Shown here: positions 17,572 through 25,591 of the stretch, one piece after another
Numbering within the stretch: the first letter of the stretch is position 1
Layout: the number at the start of each line of letters is the position of its first letter
NCBI RefSeq assembly: GCF_032337115.1
Contig: NZ_JAVXZY010000009.1
Coordinates: 1-64,000 of the forward strand
Reading direction: 5' to 3'
Source of the DNA: Roseateles_C aquae
GTDB lineage: Bacteria; Pseudomonadota; Gammaproteobacteria; Burkholderiales; Burkholderiaceae_C
Length of the DNA: 64,000 nucleotides
Notes under the pieces: model-generated
The model's input: the letters and a program-made list of their open reading frames with translations, nothing else
What the model was told of the DNA's origin: nothing
Databases searched by the model: none
Made by a program: the position numbers and the translations under genes

Positions 17572-17682
17572 TCTGATGCCGCCACGAGCCCTAACCAGAA
17601 CGTGGCCCCTCGGACGGCGTGCCCAGTATCGCGCCAACGGCAAGTCCAGCTGGCGAACACCAGCGCAGCGCCGCCGCCGAAC

Positions 17683-18522
17683 TCAGGCACCGCCCCTCGC
17701 GTGCGCGCTGCGCATCAGCAGCTGCGCCGCCACCGCCACCGCGATCACCTCGGGCTGCTTGCCGGCAATGCCCGCTACGCCGATGGGCGTGGTGATGTGG
17801 GCCAGCTCAGCTTCGGCAAAGCCGCGCGCGATCAGCCGCTGCCGAAAGCTTGCCCATTTGCTCTTGCTGCCAATCAGGCCGACAAAGGGTAGATCGCCGC
17901 GCTCGCGCTGGCGCTGCAGGCAGGCGGCGACGATGTCCAAATCCTCGGCATGGCTGAAGCTCATGATCAGCACATGGGCCTCGGGGGCCAGGTCTTGCAC
18001 CGCGGCATGCACCGGATCGGAATACTCGGCGCGGCAGTTGTCGGGCAGAGGCGTGGGGAAGACCTCATCGCGGCTGTCTATCCAGTGCACCCGCATCGGC
18101 AGCCGTGCCAGCACCTCGACGATGGCACGGCCGACATGGCCGCCGCCGAACAGTGCCACCGGCATCCAGCCGGCTTCGCCGCCCAGGCGCTGACGCAGGC
18201 CGGCAATATCGGCCGGCCCCAGCAGCTCGTAGCGCAGGTGCACGACTCCGCCACAGCACTGCCCCAGGCTGGGCCCGAGGGCATAGCGATGCTCGGCCAC
18301 GGCCGGCAGCTCCCCCGAACGTGCACGTGCCAGCAAGGCTCGCGCCTGCGCCAGGCCTTCGAACTCCAGATGCCCGCCGCCTATGGTGCCTACAAAGCCC
18401 GCCGCTGTCACCGCCATCCAGGCACCGACCTCGCGCGGCCCGCTGCCCTGCACCTGCGCCACGGTGACCAGCACTGCCGGCTCTCGCGCCAGCGTGGCGG
18501 CCAGTTCTTGCCAGGGCCTCAT
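17683..18522 (-). CDS. xdhC: Xanthine dehydrogenase accessory protein XdhC
   Basis: A 279-residue molybdenum-cofactor insertion/sulfuration chaperone for xanthine dehydrogenase. Visible are the N-terminal XdhC/CoxI domain (QGSGPREVGAWMAVT, GTIGGGHLEFEGL, QCCGGVVHL) and a C-terminal Rossmann domain (FGGGHVGRAI, GLIGSKSKWASFRQRL). It overlaps uraH by one base-pair step (ATGA). The catalytic subunits xdhA/xdhB are not in this window, so they must lie elsewhere. Confidence 0.95.
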   Translation of the reverse strand: MRPWQELAATLAREPAVLVTVAQVQGSGPREVGAWMAVTAAGFVGTIGGGHLEFEGLAQARALLARARSGELPAVAEHRYALGPSLGQCCGGVVHLRYELLGPADIAGLRQRLGGEAGWMPVALFGGGHVGRAIVEVLARLPMRVHWIDSRDEVFPTPLPDNCRAEYSDPVHAAVQDLAPEAHVLIMSFSHAEDLDIVAACLQRQRERGDLPFVGLIGSKSKWASFRQRLIARGFAEAELAHITTPIGVAGIAGKQPEVIAVAVAAQLLMRSAHARGGA

Positions 18523-18887
18523 CAGCTACCGCGGTAGGTGGAGTAACTCCACGGGCTGGCCAGCAGCGGCACGTGGTAATGCGAGCCGGCGTCGGCAATG
18601 CCGAAGTCCAGCGGCACCTCGCCCAGAAACGCCGGCTCGGGCAGCTCGACCCCGCGGCCGCGGAAATAGGCCTCGACGCCAAATACCAGCCGGTAGCGCC
18701 CGCGCTGCAAGGCCTCGCCGTCCAACAGCGGCCCATCGGCGCGGCCGTCGGCATTGAGCGTCAGGCGCTTGAGCAGCACCGGTTCGCCGCCATCCAGCCG
18801 GTAGAGCGTGACCGACATGCCGGCCGCCGGGCAGCCGTGCATGGTGTCGAGCACGTGGGTGGTGAGTTTGCCCATGATGGAATCCAT
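18522..18887 (-). CDS. uraH: 5-hydroxyisourate hydrolase (transthyretin-like)
   Basis: A 121-residue (117 if the second ATG at 18875 is used) transthyretin-related enzyme converting 5-hydroxyisourate to OHCU. Family residues are present: His in LTTHVLDT, the conserved Arg in GRYRLVF, His in SHYHVPLL and the C-terminal tetrapeptide YRGS. It is divergent from the gntR gene across a 38-base spacer holding a perfect palindrome, and its stop overlaps the xdhC start. Confidence 0.96.
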   Translation of the reverse strand: MDSIMGKLTTHVLDTMHGCPAAGMSVTLYRLDGGEPVLLKRLTLNADGRADGPLLDGEALQRGRYRLVFGVEAYFRGRGVELPEPAFLGEVPLDFGIADAGSHYHVPLLASPWSYSTYRGS

Positions 18888-18900
18888 TCAGTGATGCGCA

Positions 18901-18914
18901 AAGTGTATACACTT
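18901..18914. promoter_or_regulatory. Perfect 14-bp operator palindrome between uraH and gntR
   Basis: AAGTGTATACACTT is a perfect palindrome centred in the 38-base divergent spacer. Any promoter for either gene must overlap it. GTnTAC-type palindromes are typical of FadR/GntR regulators, and the adjacent gene encodes one. Confidence 0.7.
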
Positions 18915-18925
18915 CTGCACACATC

Positions 18926-19603
18926 ATGAGCAGCCTGAGCCCTCCAGAAAGCAGCACCGAGCGCATCGCCGCCTCGATCACCGAGGCCATCGTCGAGCGG
19001 CGGCTGATGCCCGGCACCAAGCTCGCGGAGCAAAAGCTGGCCGAGATCTACGGCGTGTCGCGCACCCTCGTCCGCCAGGCGCTCAACCAGCTCAGCCGCG
19101 ACCGGCTGGTGACGCTGACGCCGGCGCGCGGCGCCTATGTGGCCGAGCCCAGCGTCGAGGAAGCGCGCCAGGTCTTCGCGGTGCGCCAGATGCTGGAAAC
19201 GCAGATGCTGGTGAGCCTCAGCAAAAGCATCAGCGCGGCGCAGATCAAGCAGCTGCGCGCGCATCTGAAGCTGGAGCGCGCGGCGATCGCGCGCACCGAT
19301 GTCAGCGGCCGCACCCGGCTGCTGGCCGACTTCCATGTGCTGCTGGCACGCATGCAGGGCAATGAGGTGCTGGCCCAGCTGCTCACCGAGCTGCTGTCGC
19401 GCTGCTCGCTGATCGCGCTGATGTACCAGAGCTCGCATTCAGCGGCCGAGTCGCAGGCCGAGCACGAGGCCATCGTCGATGCGCTGGAGGCCGGCGACTC
19501 ACGCGGCCTGGTCAAGCTGATGCAGGCCCACCTGGGCAATGTTGAAGCCAATCTGCGGCTCAAGCCGCGGGTGCAGGATTTGAAGGCGGTATTGAAGACA
19601 TGA
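18926..19603 (+). CDS. GntR family (FadR/FCD-type) transcriptional regulator
   Basis: A 225-residue regulator. It has an N-terminal winged helix (residues about 10-75; MPGTKLAEQKLAEIYGVSR, VRQALNQLSRDRLV) and a C-terminal FCD ligand domain with likely metal-binding His/Asp residues (DFHVLLARMQGNEVL, EHEAIVDALEAGD). It sits at the divergent centre of the purine cluster and overlaps puuE by 4 bases. It probably represses both arms through the palindrome at 18901-18914; a purine intermediate as inducer is inference. Confidence 0.92.
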   Translation: MSSLSPPESSTERIAASITEAIVERRLMPGTKLAEQKLAEIYGVSRTLVRQALNQLSRDRLVTLTPARGAYVAEPSVEEARQVFAVRQMLETQMLVSLSKSISAAQIKQLRAHLKLERAAIARTDVSGRTRLLADFHVLLARMQGNEVLAQLLTELLSRCSLIALMYQSSHSAAESQAEHEAIVDALEAGDSRGLVKLMQAHLGNVEANLRLKPRVQDLKAVLKT

Positions 19604-20547
19604 CGACCCCACGCTACCCCCGCGATCTGATCGGCTATGGCCGCACTCCCCCGCAGGCGCAATGGCCGGGCCAGGCCCGCATCGCCGTGCAGTTCGTGCT
19701 GAACTACGAGGAAGGCGGCGAGAACTCGGTGCTGCATGGCGATGCCGGCAGCGAGCAATTCCTCTCCGAGATGTTCAACCCGGCCAGCTACGCGGCCCGC
19801 CATCTCAGCATGGAAGGCATCTACGAATACGGCTCACGCGTTGGCGTCTGGCGCCTGCTGCGAGAGTTCGAACGGCGCCAGCTGCCGCTGACGGTATTCG
19901 GCGTTTCGATGGCCTTGCAACGCCACCCTGAGCTGACACAAGCCTTCGTCGAACTCGGCCACGAGATCGCCTGCCATGGCTGGCGCTGGATTCACTATCA
20001 GGGCATGGACGCCGATACCGAGCGTCAGCACATGAACGAAGCCATGGCCATCATCGAACAGCTGACCGGGCACCGCGCCCTGGGCTGGTACACCGGCCGC
20101 GACAGCCCCAACACCCGCCGCCTGGTGGCCGACCATGGCGGCTTCGAGTACGACAGCGATTACTACGGCGACGACCTGCCCTTCTGGCTGAACGTGCGAA
20201 AGAGCGATGGCAGCCTGGCGCCGCGGCTGGTCGTGCCCTACACGCTGGACTGCAATGACATGCGCTTTGCACTGCCACAGGGCTTCAGCCATGGCGACGA
20301 GTTCTTCAACTACCTGCGCGACAGCTTCGACGTGCTCTACGCCGAGGGTGCCGAGGCCCCGAAGATGATGAGCATCGGCATGCACTGCCGGCTGCTCGGT
20401 CGGCCTGGCCGGCTGCGTGCGCTGCAGCGTTTTCTGGACCACGTGCAGCGCCACGAACAGGTCTGGATCTGCCGCCGCATCGACATCGCCCGCCACTGGC
20501 GCGCCGTTCACCCCTTTGACAGCGAGACCGCCTTTGTATGGGAATGA
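19600..20547 (+). CDS. puuE: Allantoinase PuuE (polysaccharide-deacetylase fold)
   Basis: A 315-residue cytoplasmic, metal-independent allantoinase of the CE4/NodB-like fold that opens S-allantoin to allantoate. The start MTTPRYPRDLIGYGRTPPQA and the motif NYEEGGENSVLHGD near residue 35 are diagnostic, as is GHEIACHGWRWIHY. It is unrelated to metal-dependent AllB. It is co-translated with gntR (overlap 4 bases) and with the downstream fusion gene (ATGA overlap). Confidence 0.96.
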   Translation: MTTPRYPRDLIGYGRTPPQAQWPGQARIAVQFVLNYEEGGENSVLHGDAGSEQFLSEMFNPASYAARHLSMEGIYEYGSRVGVWRLLREFERRQLPLTVFGVSMALQRHPELTQAFVELGHEIACHGWRWIHYQGMDADTERQHMNEAMAIIEQLTGHRALGWYTGRDSPNTRRLVADHGGFEYDSDYYGDDLPFWLNVRKSDGSLAPRLVVPYTLDCNDMRFALPQGFSHGDEFFNYLRDSFDVLYAEGAEAPKMMSIGMHCRLLGRPGRLRALQRFLDHVQRHEQVWICRRIDIARHWRAVHPFDSETAFVWE

Positions 20548-22331
20548 CGCTGGATCAACTCAATGCCGCAGACACGGCCGGCTTCGTCGCCCTGCTCGAC
20601 GGCATCTATGAGCACTCGCCCTGGATCGCTGAACGGGCAGCCGCACAGCGCCCGCCCACCGGCTTTGCCAGCCTGGCACAGCTGAAGGCGGCCCTGGCCG
20701 GCGTCGTTCGCGGCGCCACGCGCGCGGAACAGCTGGGCCTGATTCGCGCCCACCCGGAGCTGGCCGGCAAGGCCATGGTCAGTAGGACGCTGACGGCCGA
20801 GTCCAGCCACGAGCAGAGCAAGGCCGGCCTGACCGATTGCTCGCCCGAGGAATTCGAGCGGCTGCAGCAGCTCAACCGTGACTACAACAAGCGCTTCGGC
20901 TGGCCTTTCATCCTGGCAGTGCGCGGCCCCCGCGGCCTCGGCCTGAGTCGCGAGCACATCATCGCCACCTTCGCGCGCCGGCTCGAGTCGCAGCCGGACG
21001 AGGAACTGGCCGAGTGCCTGCGCAATATCCACCGCATCGCTGAAATCCGCTTGAACGACAAGTTCGGCGTCACGCCGCACTTGGGCAATCAGGTCTGGGA
21101 CTGGGCCGAGCAACTGGCCGTGCACAGCGAGCCTGGCTACCAGGAGCAGGGCCAGCTGACCGTCACCTACCTCAGCGCGGCCCACCAGGCCGTGGCCGCA
21201 CAACTGCGCGACTGGATGCGGCAGGACTGCGGCTTTGACGAGGTGCAGATCGATGCGGTCGGCAATGTCGTCGGGCTCTACCACGGCAATGACGCGGCCG
21301 CGCCGCGGCTGCTGACCGGCAGCCACTACGACACCGTGCGCAATGCCGGCAAGTACGACGGCCGGCTGGGCATTCTGGTGCCCATGGCCTGCGTGCGCGA
21401 GCTGCACCGCGCCGGCCGCCGCCTGCCCTTCGCCATCGAGGTGATCGGCTTTGCCGAGGAAGAAGGCCAGCGCTATGCCGCGACCTTTCTGGGCTCCGGC
21501 GCCCTGGTCGGTCAGTTCGACCCCGCCTGGCTGGCCCAGCGAGACGAGCAAGGCATCGCCATGCGCGAGGCCATGCTGGCCGCCGGCCTGCCCGGCGATA
21601 TGGCGGCCATCGCGGCGCTGCGACGCGATCCGGCCCGCTACCTGGGCTTCGTCGAGGTTCATATCGAGCAGGGCCCGGTGCTCAATGCGCTGGACCTGCC
21701 GCTGGGCGTCGTCAGCTCCATCAATGGCAGCAAGCGCTACACCGGCGAGGTCATCGGGCAGGCCAGCCATGCCGGCACCACGCCGATGGGCCGCCGGCGC
21801 GATGCGGCGGTGGCGGTGGCCGAACTGATGCTGTATGTGGAGCAGCGCGCCGCGGCCGTGCCCGATGGGGTCGGCACAATCGGGCTGCTCGAAGTGCCCG
21901 GCGGATCGATCAACGTCGTGCCGGGCCGCTGCCGCTTCAGCCTGGACCTGCGCGCCACCACCGACGCCGCCCGCGACGCACTCACTGACGATGTGCTGGC
22001 CAAGCTGGACGACATCTGCGCCCGCCGCGGTTTGCATGTGCAGCTGACGCCCACCTTGGCCGCCCCGGCCGCACCCAGCGACCCACGCTGGCAAGCGCGC
22101 TGGGAAGCCGCCGTGCTGAGCCTGGGCCTGCCGCTGCACCGCCTGCCCTCCGGCGCCGGCCACGATGCGATGAAGCTGCACGAGGCCTTGCCGCAGGCCA
22201 TGCTGTTCCTGCGCGGCGGCAATGGCGGCATCAGCCACAACCCGCTGGAATCGATCAGCAACGACGACAGCGAACTCTGCGTGCAGGCCTTCCAGGCGCT
22301 GCTCGAGCAACTCGCCAAGGACTTCAGATGA
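20544..22331 (+). CDS. Fused OHCU decarboxylase (UraD) / allantoate amidohydrolase
   Basis: A 595-residue two-domain enzyme. Residues about 1-170 are UraD: catalytic-His region RAHPELAGK, then ESSHEQSKAGL and NRDYNKRFGWPF. Residues about 185-595 are an M20-type allantoate amidohydrolase with its metal ligands intact (GSHYDTV, KYDGRLG, AEEEGQRY, VEVHIEQGPVL, ISHNPLES). One polypeptide therefore covers the steps before and after PuuE. The ATG at 20544 overlaps the puuE stop as ATGA, so it is preferred to the ATG two codons earlier at 20538. Such fusions are known in Burkholderiales. Confidence 0.93.
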   Translation: MTLDQLNAADTAGFVALLDGIYEHSPWIAERAAAQRPPTGFASLAQLKAALAGVVRGATRAEQLGLIRAHPELAGKAMVSRTLTAESSHEQSKAGLTDCSPEEFERLQQLNRDYNKRFGWPFILAVRGPRGLGLSREHIIATFARRLESQPDEELAECLRNIHRIAEIRLNDKFGVTPHLGNQVWDWAEQLAVHSEPGYQEQGQLTVTYLSAAHQAVAAQLRDWMRQDCGFDEVQIDAVGNVVGLYHGNDAAAPRLLTGSHYDTVRNAGKYDGRLGILVPMACVRELHRAGRRLPFAIEVIGFAEEEGQRYAATFLGSGALVGQFDPAWLAQRDEQGIAMREAMLAAGLPGDMAAIAALRRDPARYLGFVEVHIEQGPVLNALDLPLGVVSSINGSKRYTGEVIGQASHAGTTPMGRRRDAAVAVAELMLYVEQRAAAVPDGVGTIGLLEVPGGSINVVPGRCRFSLDLRATTDAARDALTDDVLAKLDDICARRGLHVQLTPTLAAPAAPSDPRWQARWEAAVLSLGLPLHRLPSGAGHDAMKLHEALPQAMLFLRGGNGGISHNPLESISNDDSELCVQAFQALLEQLAKDFR

Positions 22332-23572
22332 GCGAACTCAGCAAGGACAGCTTTGCACGGCTGGATCAATGGGTCGATGCCCATTTCGACGAAGAAGTGC
22401 GCTTTCTGCAGGCGCTGGTGCAGCAGCCCACCGACACCCCGCCCGGCAACAACGCGCCCCATGCCGAGCTGACCGCCCGGCTGCTGGCCGAGATGGGTCT
22501 GCCCGCCGAGCAGCACCCGGTGCCGGCGGCGCAGGTCCAGGCCCAGGGCATGCAGAGCATCACCAATCTGATCGTGCGCCGCCGCTTCGCCGAGCAGGGG
22601 CCGGTGATTGCCTTGAATGCGCATGGCGATGTCGTGCCGCCCGGCGAAGGCTGGCGCCATGGCCCCTACAGCGGCGAGCTCGTGGACGGCAAGCTCTACG
22701 GCCGTGCCGCCGCCGTCAGCAAGAGCGATTTCGCCAGCTACACCTTTGCGCTGCGAGCGCTGGAATCGCTCGGTCTGCCGCTGAAAGGCAGCGTCGAGCT
22801 GCACTTCACCTACGACGAGGAATTCGGCGGCGAGCTGGGCCCCGGCTGGCTGCTCGCCCAGGGCCTGACGCGGCCGAACCTGCTGATCGCCGCGGGCTTC
22901 AGCTATCAGGTCGTCACCGCCCACAACGGCTGCCTGCAGCTGGAAGTGACGGTGCATGGCAAGCAGGCCCACGCCGCGATTCCGCACACCGGCGTCGATG
23001 CGCTGCAAGGCGCGGTCGCCATCCTCAACGCGCTCTATGCCGAGAACCAGCGCTACCGCCAGATCTGCAGCCAGGTGCCGGGCATCAGCCATCCCTATCT
23101 GAACGTCGGCCGCATCGAGGGGGGCAGCAATACCAATGTCGTGCCCGGCAAGGTCGTGATCAAGCTGGACCGCCGGATGATTCCCGAGGAAGACCCGGTC
23201 GCCGTCGAGGCCGAGGTCCGCGCCCTGATCGAGCGCACGGCTGCCGCCCAGCCCGGCATCAGCATCGAAATCCGCCGCCTGCTGCTGGCCAAGAGCCTGC
23301 AGCCCCTGCCCGGCAATGCGGCACTGGTCGCCGCCTTGCAAAAGCATGGCGAGGCCGTCTTTGGCGAGCCCATCCCGACCTCGGGCACGCCGCTGTACAC
23401 CGATGTGCGGCTCTATGGCGCCTACGGCATCCCCGCGGCGATTTACGGCGCCGGGCCGCGCACGGTGCTGGAATCCAATGCCAAACGCGCCGATGAGCAT
23501 CTGCAGCTGGACGACCTGCGCCGCGCCACCAAGGTCGTGGCGCGCACGCTGGCCGAGCTGCTGAAAGCCTGA
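22328..23572 (+). CDS. M20-family (ArgE/DapE-like) protein with altered metal site
   Basis: A 414-residue member of the M20 amidohydrolase/peptidase family. The fold motifs NAHGDVVPPGEGWRHGP, FTYDEEFGG and the dimerisation region VTVHGKQAHAAIPHTG are clear. By comparison with DapE/ArgE, the bridging Asp (GRGAADMKG) is replaced (GRAAAVSKS), the EPT glutamate is replaced (AAGFSYQ) and the final AH histidine is Lys (NAKRADEH). It may use a changed active site or be non-catalytic. It is the last gene of the purine operon, overlaps its neighbour by 4 bases, and is followed by a terminator. The substrate is not assignable. Confidence 0.85.
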   Translation: MSELSKDSFARLDQWVDAHFDEEVRFLQALVQQPTDTPPGNNAPHAELTARLLAEMGLPAEQHPVPAAQVQAQGMQSITNLIVRRRFAEQGPVIALNAHGDVVPPGEGWRHGPYSGELVDGKLYGRAAAVSKSDFASYTFALRALESLGLPLKGSVELHFTYDEEFGGELGPGWLLAQGLTRPNLLIAAGFSYQVVTAHNGCLQLEVTVHGKQAHAAIPHTGVDALQGAVAILNALYAENQRYRQICSQVPGISHPYLNVGRIEGGSNTNVVPGKVVIKLDRRMIPEEDPVAVEAEVRALIERTAAAQPGISIEIRRLLLAKSLQPLPGNAALVAALQKHGEAVFGEPIPTSGTPLYTDVRLYGAYGIPAAIYGAGPRTVLESNAKRADEHLQLDDLRRATKVVARTLAELLKA

Positions 23573-23595
23573 CAGAAGGCCCGAGTGAAAGCGCG

Positions 23596-23630
23596 ATTGA
23601 GGCGGTACAGACCGCCCAATTGATGGTTTT
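23596..23630 (+). terminator. Terminator of the purine operon
   Basis: ATTG-(A bulge)-GGCGGT pairs with ACCGCC-CAAT (23596-23620) around an ACAG loop and is followed by TGATGGTTTT. It lies 23 bases after the M20 stop codon. Confidence 0.6.
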
Positions 23631-23682
23631 GGCGGCCCGGCTTCGTGCCACACTTGGGGCTTGCCTGAGCCGCAAGGATGCC

Positions 23683-24498
23683 GTGACCACCCGTCGTGAA
23701 GCCCTGATCGCTGCTGCCCTGCTGATGGGCCCGGCCCTGAGTCTGGCCCAGGGTCGCGGGCCCGTGCCGCGCGGCTCGCTGAGCCTGCTCAGCTATTACG
23801 ACTACCCGCCTTTCAGCACCGGCCCGCACGAGGGGCTGAATTTCGAGCTGCAGGCCTGGCTGCGCCAGCGCAGCGACAGCCCGCTGGACAGCTGCGAGCT
23901 GGAAGTGCTGCCGCGCCGCCGCGTCAACGCCCGGGTCGAGGCTCCGGGCTGGTCGGGCCTGGTGCCCTGGGTGGCGCCGAGCTGGTTCAAAGACCCCGAT
24001 CGCAAGCTCTTCGTCTGGTCGGCCCCGGTGCTGGACGATGAAGACCTGGTGCTATCGCTGCGCCGCAACCCGCTGCTGTTCGACGGCATGGCTTCGCTGC
24101 GTGGCCGCACGCTGGGCGGTGTGTTCGGCCATGTCTACGCCGACGCCGACCCGCTGGCCGAGCGTGGCGAGCTGCGCCGCTTTGACTCCTTCACCCAGGA
24201 AGCCAATCTGCGCATGCTGCTGGCCGGCCGGGTGGATGCCATCTTCCTGTCGCGCAGCGGCCTGCCCTGGTGGCGCCAGCGCTTTCCCGAATTTGACGAG
24301 CAGTTGCAGGTATCGCTGAAGCCACGGATGCGCTATCAACGCCATCTGATGCTCTCGCCGCTATTGCCCGACGGCCTGCGCGAGTGGCTGCTCGACGCCG
24401 CCGCGCAAATGGGCAGCGACCCCGCCTGGCGCGAGGCACTGCGCCGCTACGGCCTGCCGGTGGCCGGTGCCGAGCGCCAGGAAGCCCGGCAGGCTTGA
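23683..24498 (+). CDS. Periplasmic substrate-binding (SBP_bac_3-like) protein
   Basis: A 271-residue exported protein resembling amino-acid-type solute-binding domains. The sequence has YYDYPPFSTGPHEGLNFELQ near the N terminus and FTQEANLRMLLAGRVDAIFL in the second lobe. The GTG at 23683 is preferred: it has an AAGGA site 5 bases upstream and yields a signal peptide with a twin-arginine-like TTRREAL start. No ABC permease or ATPase is adjacent. Such solo binding domains often serve sensing or scavenging. The ligand is unknown. Confidence 0.75.
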   Translation: MTTRREALIAAALLMGPALSLAQGRGPVPRGSLSLLSYYDYPPFSTGPHEGLNFELQAWLRQRSDSPLDSCELEVLPRRRVNARVEAPGWSGLVPWVAPSWFKDPDRKLFVWSAPVLDDEDLVLSLRRNPLLFDGMASLRGRTLGGVFGHVYADADPLAERGELRRFDSFTQEANLRMLLAGRVDAIFLSRSGLPWWRQRFPEFDEQLQVSLKPRMRYQRHLMLSPLLPDGLREWLLDAAAQMGSDPAWREALRRYGLPVAGAERQEARQA

Positions 24499-24579
24499 GC
24501 ATCGTCAAGCCCGCCCCTGGTGCCCCGCCTACAATCCGCGCCTGTTCCTACTGGGCCGCCGCCCTGATCGAGAGCCTTC

Positions 24580-25032
24580 ATGTCCAAACGCCTGCCCTGC
24601 CTTGCCCTGTTCTCCGCTTTGCTGTTCAGCGGCATGGTTCAGGCCCAGGTACAAGCCAGCCAGGCCTGGGCGCGGGCCACGGTGGCGCAGCAAAAGGCCA
24701 CCGGTGTCTTCCTGACGCTGACCGCGGCCAAGGACGCGCGACTGGTCGAGCTGAGCTCGCCGGTGGCCGGCATCGCCGAGGTGCACGAGATGGTGATGGA
24801 CGGCAGCACGATGAAGATGCGTGCCCTGCCCGTGCTGGCGCTGCAGGCCGGCAAGCCCGTCGAGCTCAAGCCCGGCGGCCTGCACCTGATGCTGATGGAT
24901 CTAAAGCGCCCCATCGCCGCCGGCGATCTGGTGCCGCTGAGCCTGGTGTTTGAAGATGCCGCCCGCCAACGCCAAACCCTGGAGCTGCAGGTGCCGGCTC
25001 GCCAGCTCGGCACGATGCCGGCAGTGCACTGA
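24580..25032 (+). CDS. Periplasmic copper chaperone PCu(A)C
   Basis: A 150-residue exported protein with a signal peptide (LALFSALLFSGMVQAQ) and the PCu(A)C copper(I) site: EVHEMVMDGSTMKM near residue 68 and GGLHLMLMDL near residue 105, matching the family pattern of spaced His and Met ligands. PCu(A)C moves copper to cytochrome oxidase or SCO proteins in the periplasm. It begins the copper group that continues with DUF2946, a TonB receptor and YcnI. A TACAAT box lies near 24530. Confidence 0.95.
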   Translation: MSKRLPCLALFSALLFSGMVQAQVQASQAWARATVAQQKATGVFLTLTAAKDARLVELSSPVAGIAEVHEMVMDGSTMKMRALPVLALQAGKPVELKPGGLHLMLMDLKRPIAAGDLVPLSLVFEDAARQRQTLELQVPARQLGTMPAVH

Positions 25033-25066
25033 GCCCGTCCGCCCACTGAGCTGAGCTGATTTTTCT

Positions 25067-25465
25067 ATGCGCGCCCGCCCCTGTGCCCTGCAACGCTGGC
25101 TGGTCCTCGCGGCCCTGCTGCTGGCGACGCTGGCGCCGGCGGTCTCGCAGGCGCTGGCCTGGTCGCGCGGCGACGCGCTGGCCTGGAGCCAGGTCTGCCG
25201 CGCCAGCGTCGTCTCGCCGCGGGCGCAAGCGTCCATCCTGGCGGCCCGCGCGGCCAAGGACAAGGAGTCCGTCCACGGCCTGTTCGAACATTGCCCCAGC
25301 TGCGCCGCGCAGGCGCAAGACCTGGCCCCGCCGCCGGCCACCGGCCTGGCGCTGCCGGCCCGCCTCGAACCGAGCCAGGCCATGCCCGAGCGCTTTTTCA
25401 GCGCTGCGGTCACCAACCCGGTCTGGCTGCCCGGCCAGTCCCGCGCCCCGCCATCCCTGATCTGA
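25067..25465 (+). CDS. DUF2946 protein, possible copper-responsive upstream ORF
   Basis: A 132-residue protein with a hydrophobic N-terminal segment (WLVLAALLLATLAPAVSQAL), a CxxC motif in EHCPSCAAQ near residue 83 and a proline-containing C-terminal end RAPPSLI. DUF2946 proteins of the CruR/CutF type, described in Bordetella and Rhodobacter, are small upstream frames whose translation controls copper genes downstream. Here the gene stands directly before a TonB receptor and a terminator-like hairpin lies in the 126-base gap. This supports a regulatory leader role, though the DUF2946 product may also have its own function. Confidence 0.8.
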   Translation: MRARPCALQRWLVLAALLLATLAPAVSQALAWSRGDALAWSQVCRASVVSPRAQASILAARAAKDKESVHGLFEHCPSCAAQAQDLAPPPATGLALPARLEPSQAMPERFFSAAVTNPVWLPGQSRAPPSLI

Positions 25466-25517
25466 AGCCTTGAATCGTCGGGCTGTCTGCGCTTGGTTCA
25501 AGCGCCCGGCCCGTGCG

Positions 25518-25557
25518 CTGCTGCCCCGCGCCTGGGCGCCGGCACAGCAGGTTTTTT
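25518..25557 (+). terminator. Terminator-like hairpin between DUF2946 gene and TonB receptor
   Basis: CTGCTG (25518-25523) pairs with CAGCAG (25545-25550), with extra GC pairs inside, and is followed directly by six T (25552-25557). It sits 34 bases before the receptor start codon. An upstream GGGC segment near 25480 could pair with GCCC near 25505 as an alternative fold, giving the layout of an attenuator. Confidence 0.6.
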
Positions 25558-25591
25558 GGGCTGCCACGGGCAGCCATCGCCTCAGATCATC

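Noticed and set aside
20508..22310. A 600-residue minus-strand frame opposite the UraD/amidohydrolase fusion
   Set aside because: Antisense shadow; the plus-strand protein has all family motifs.
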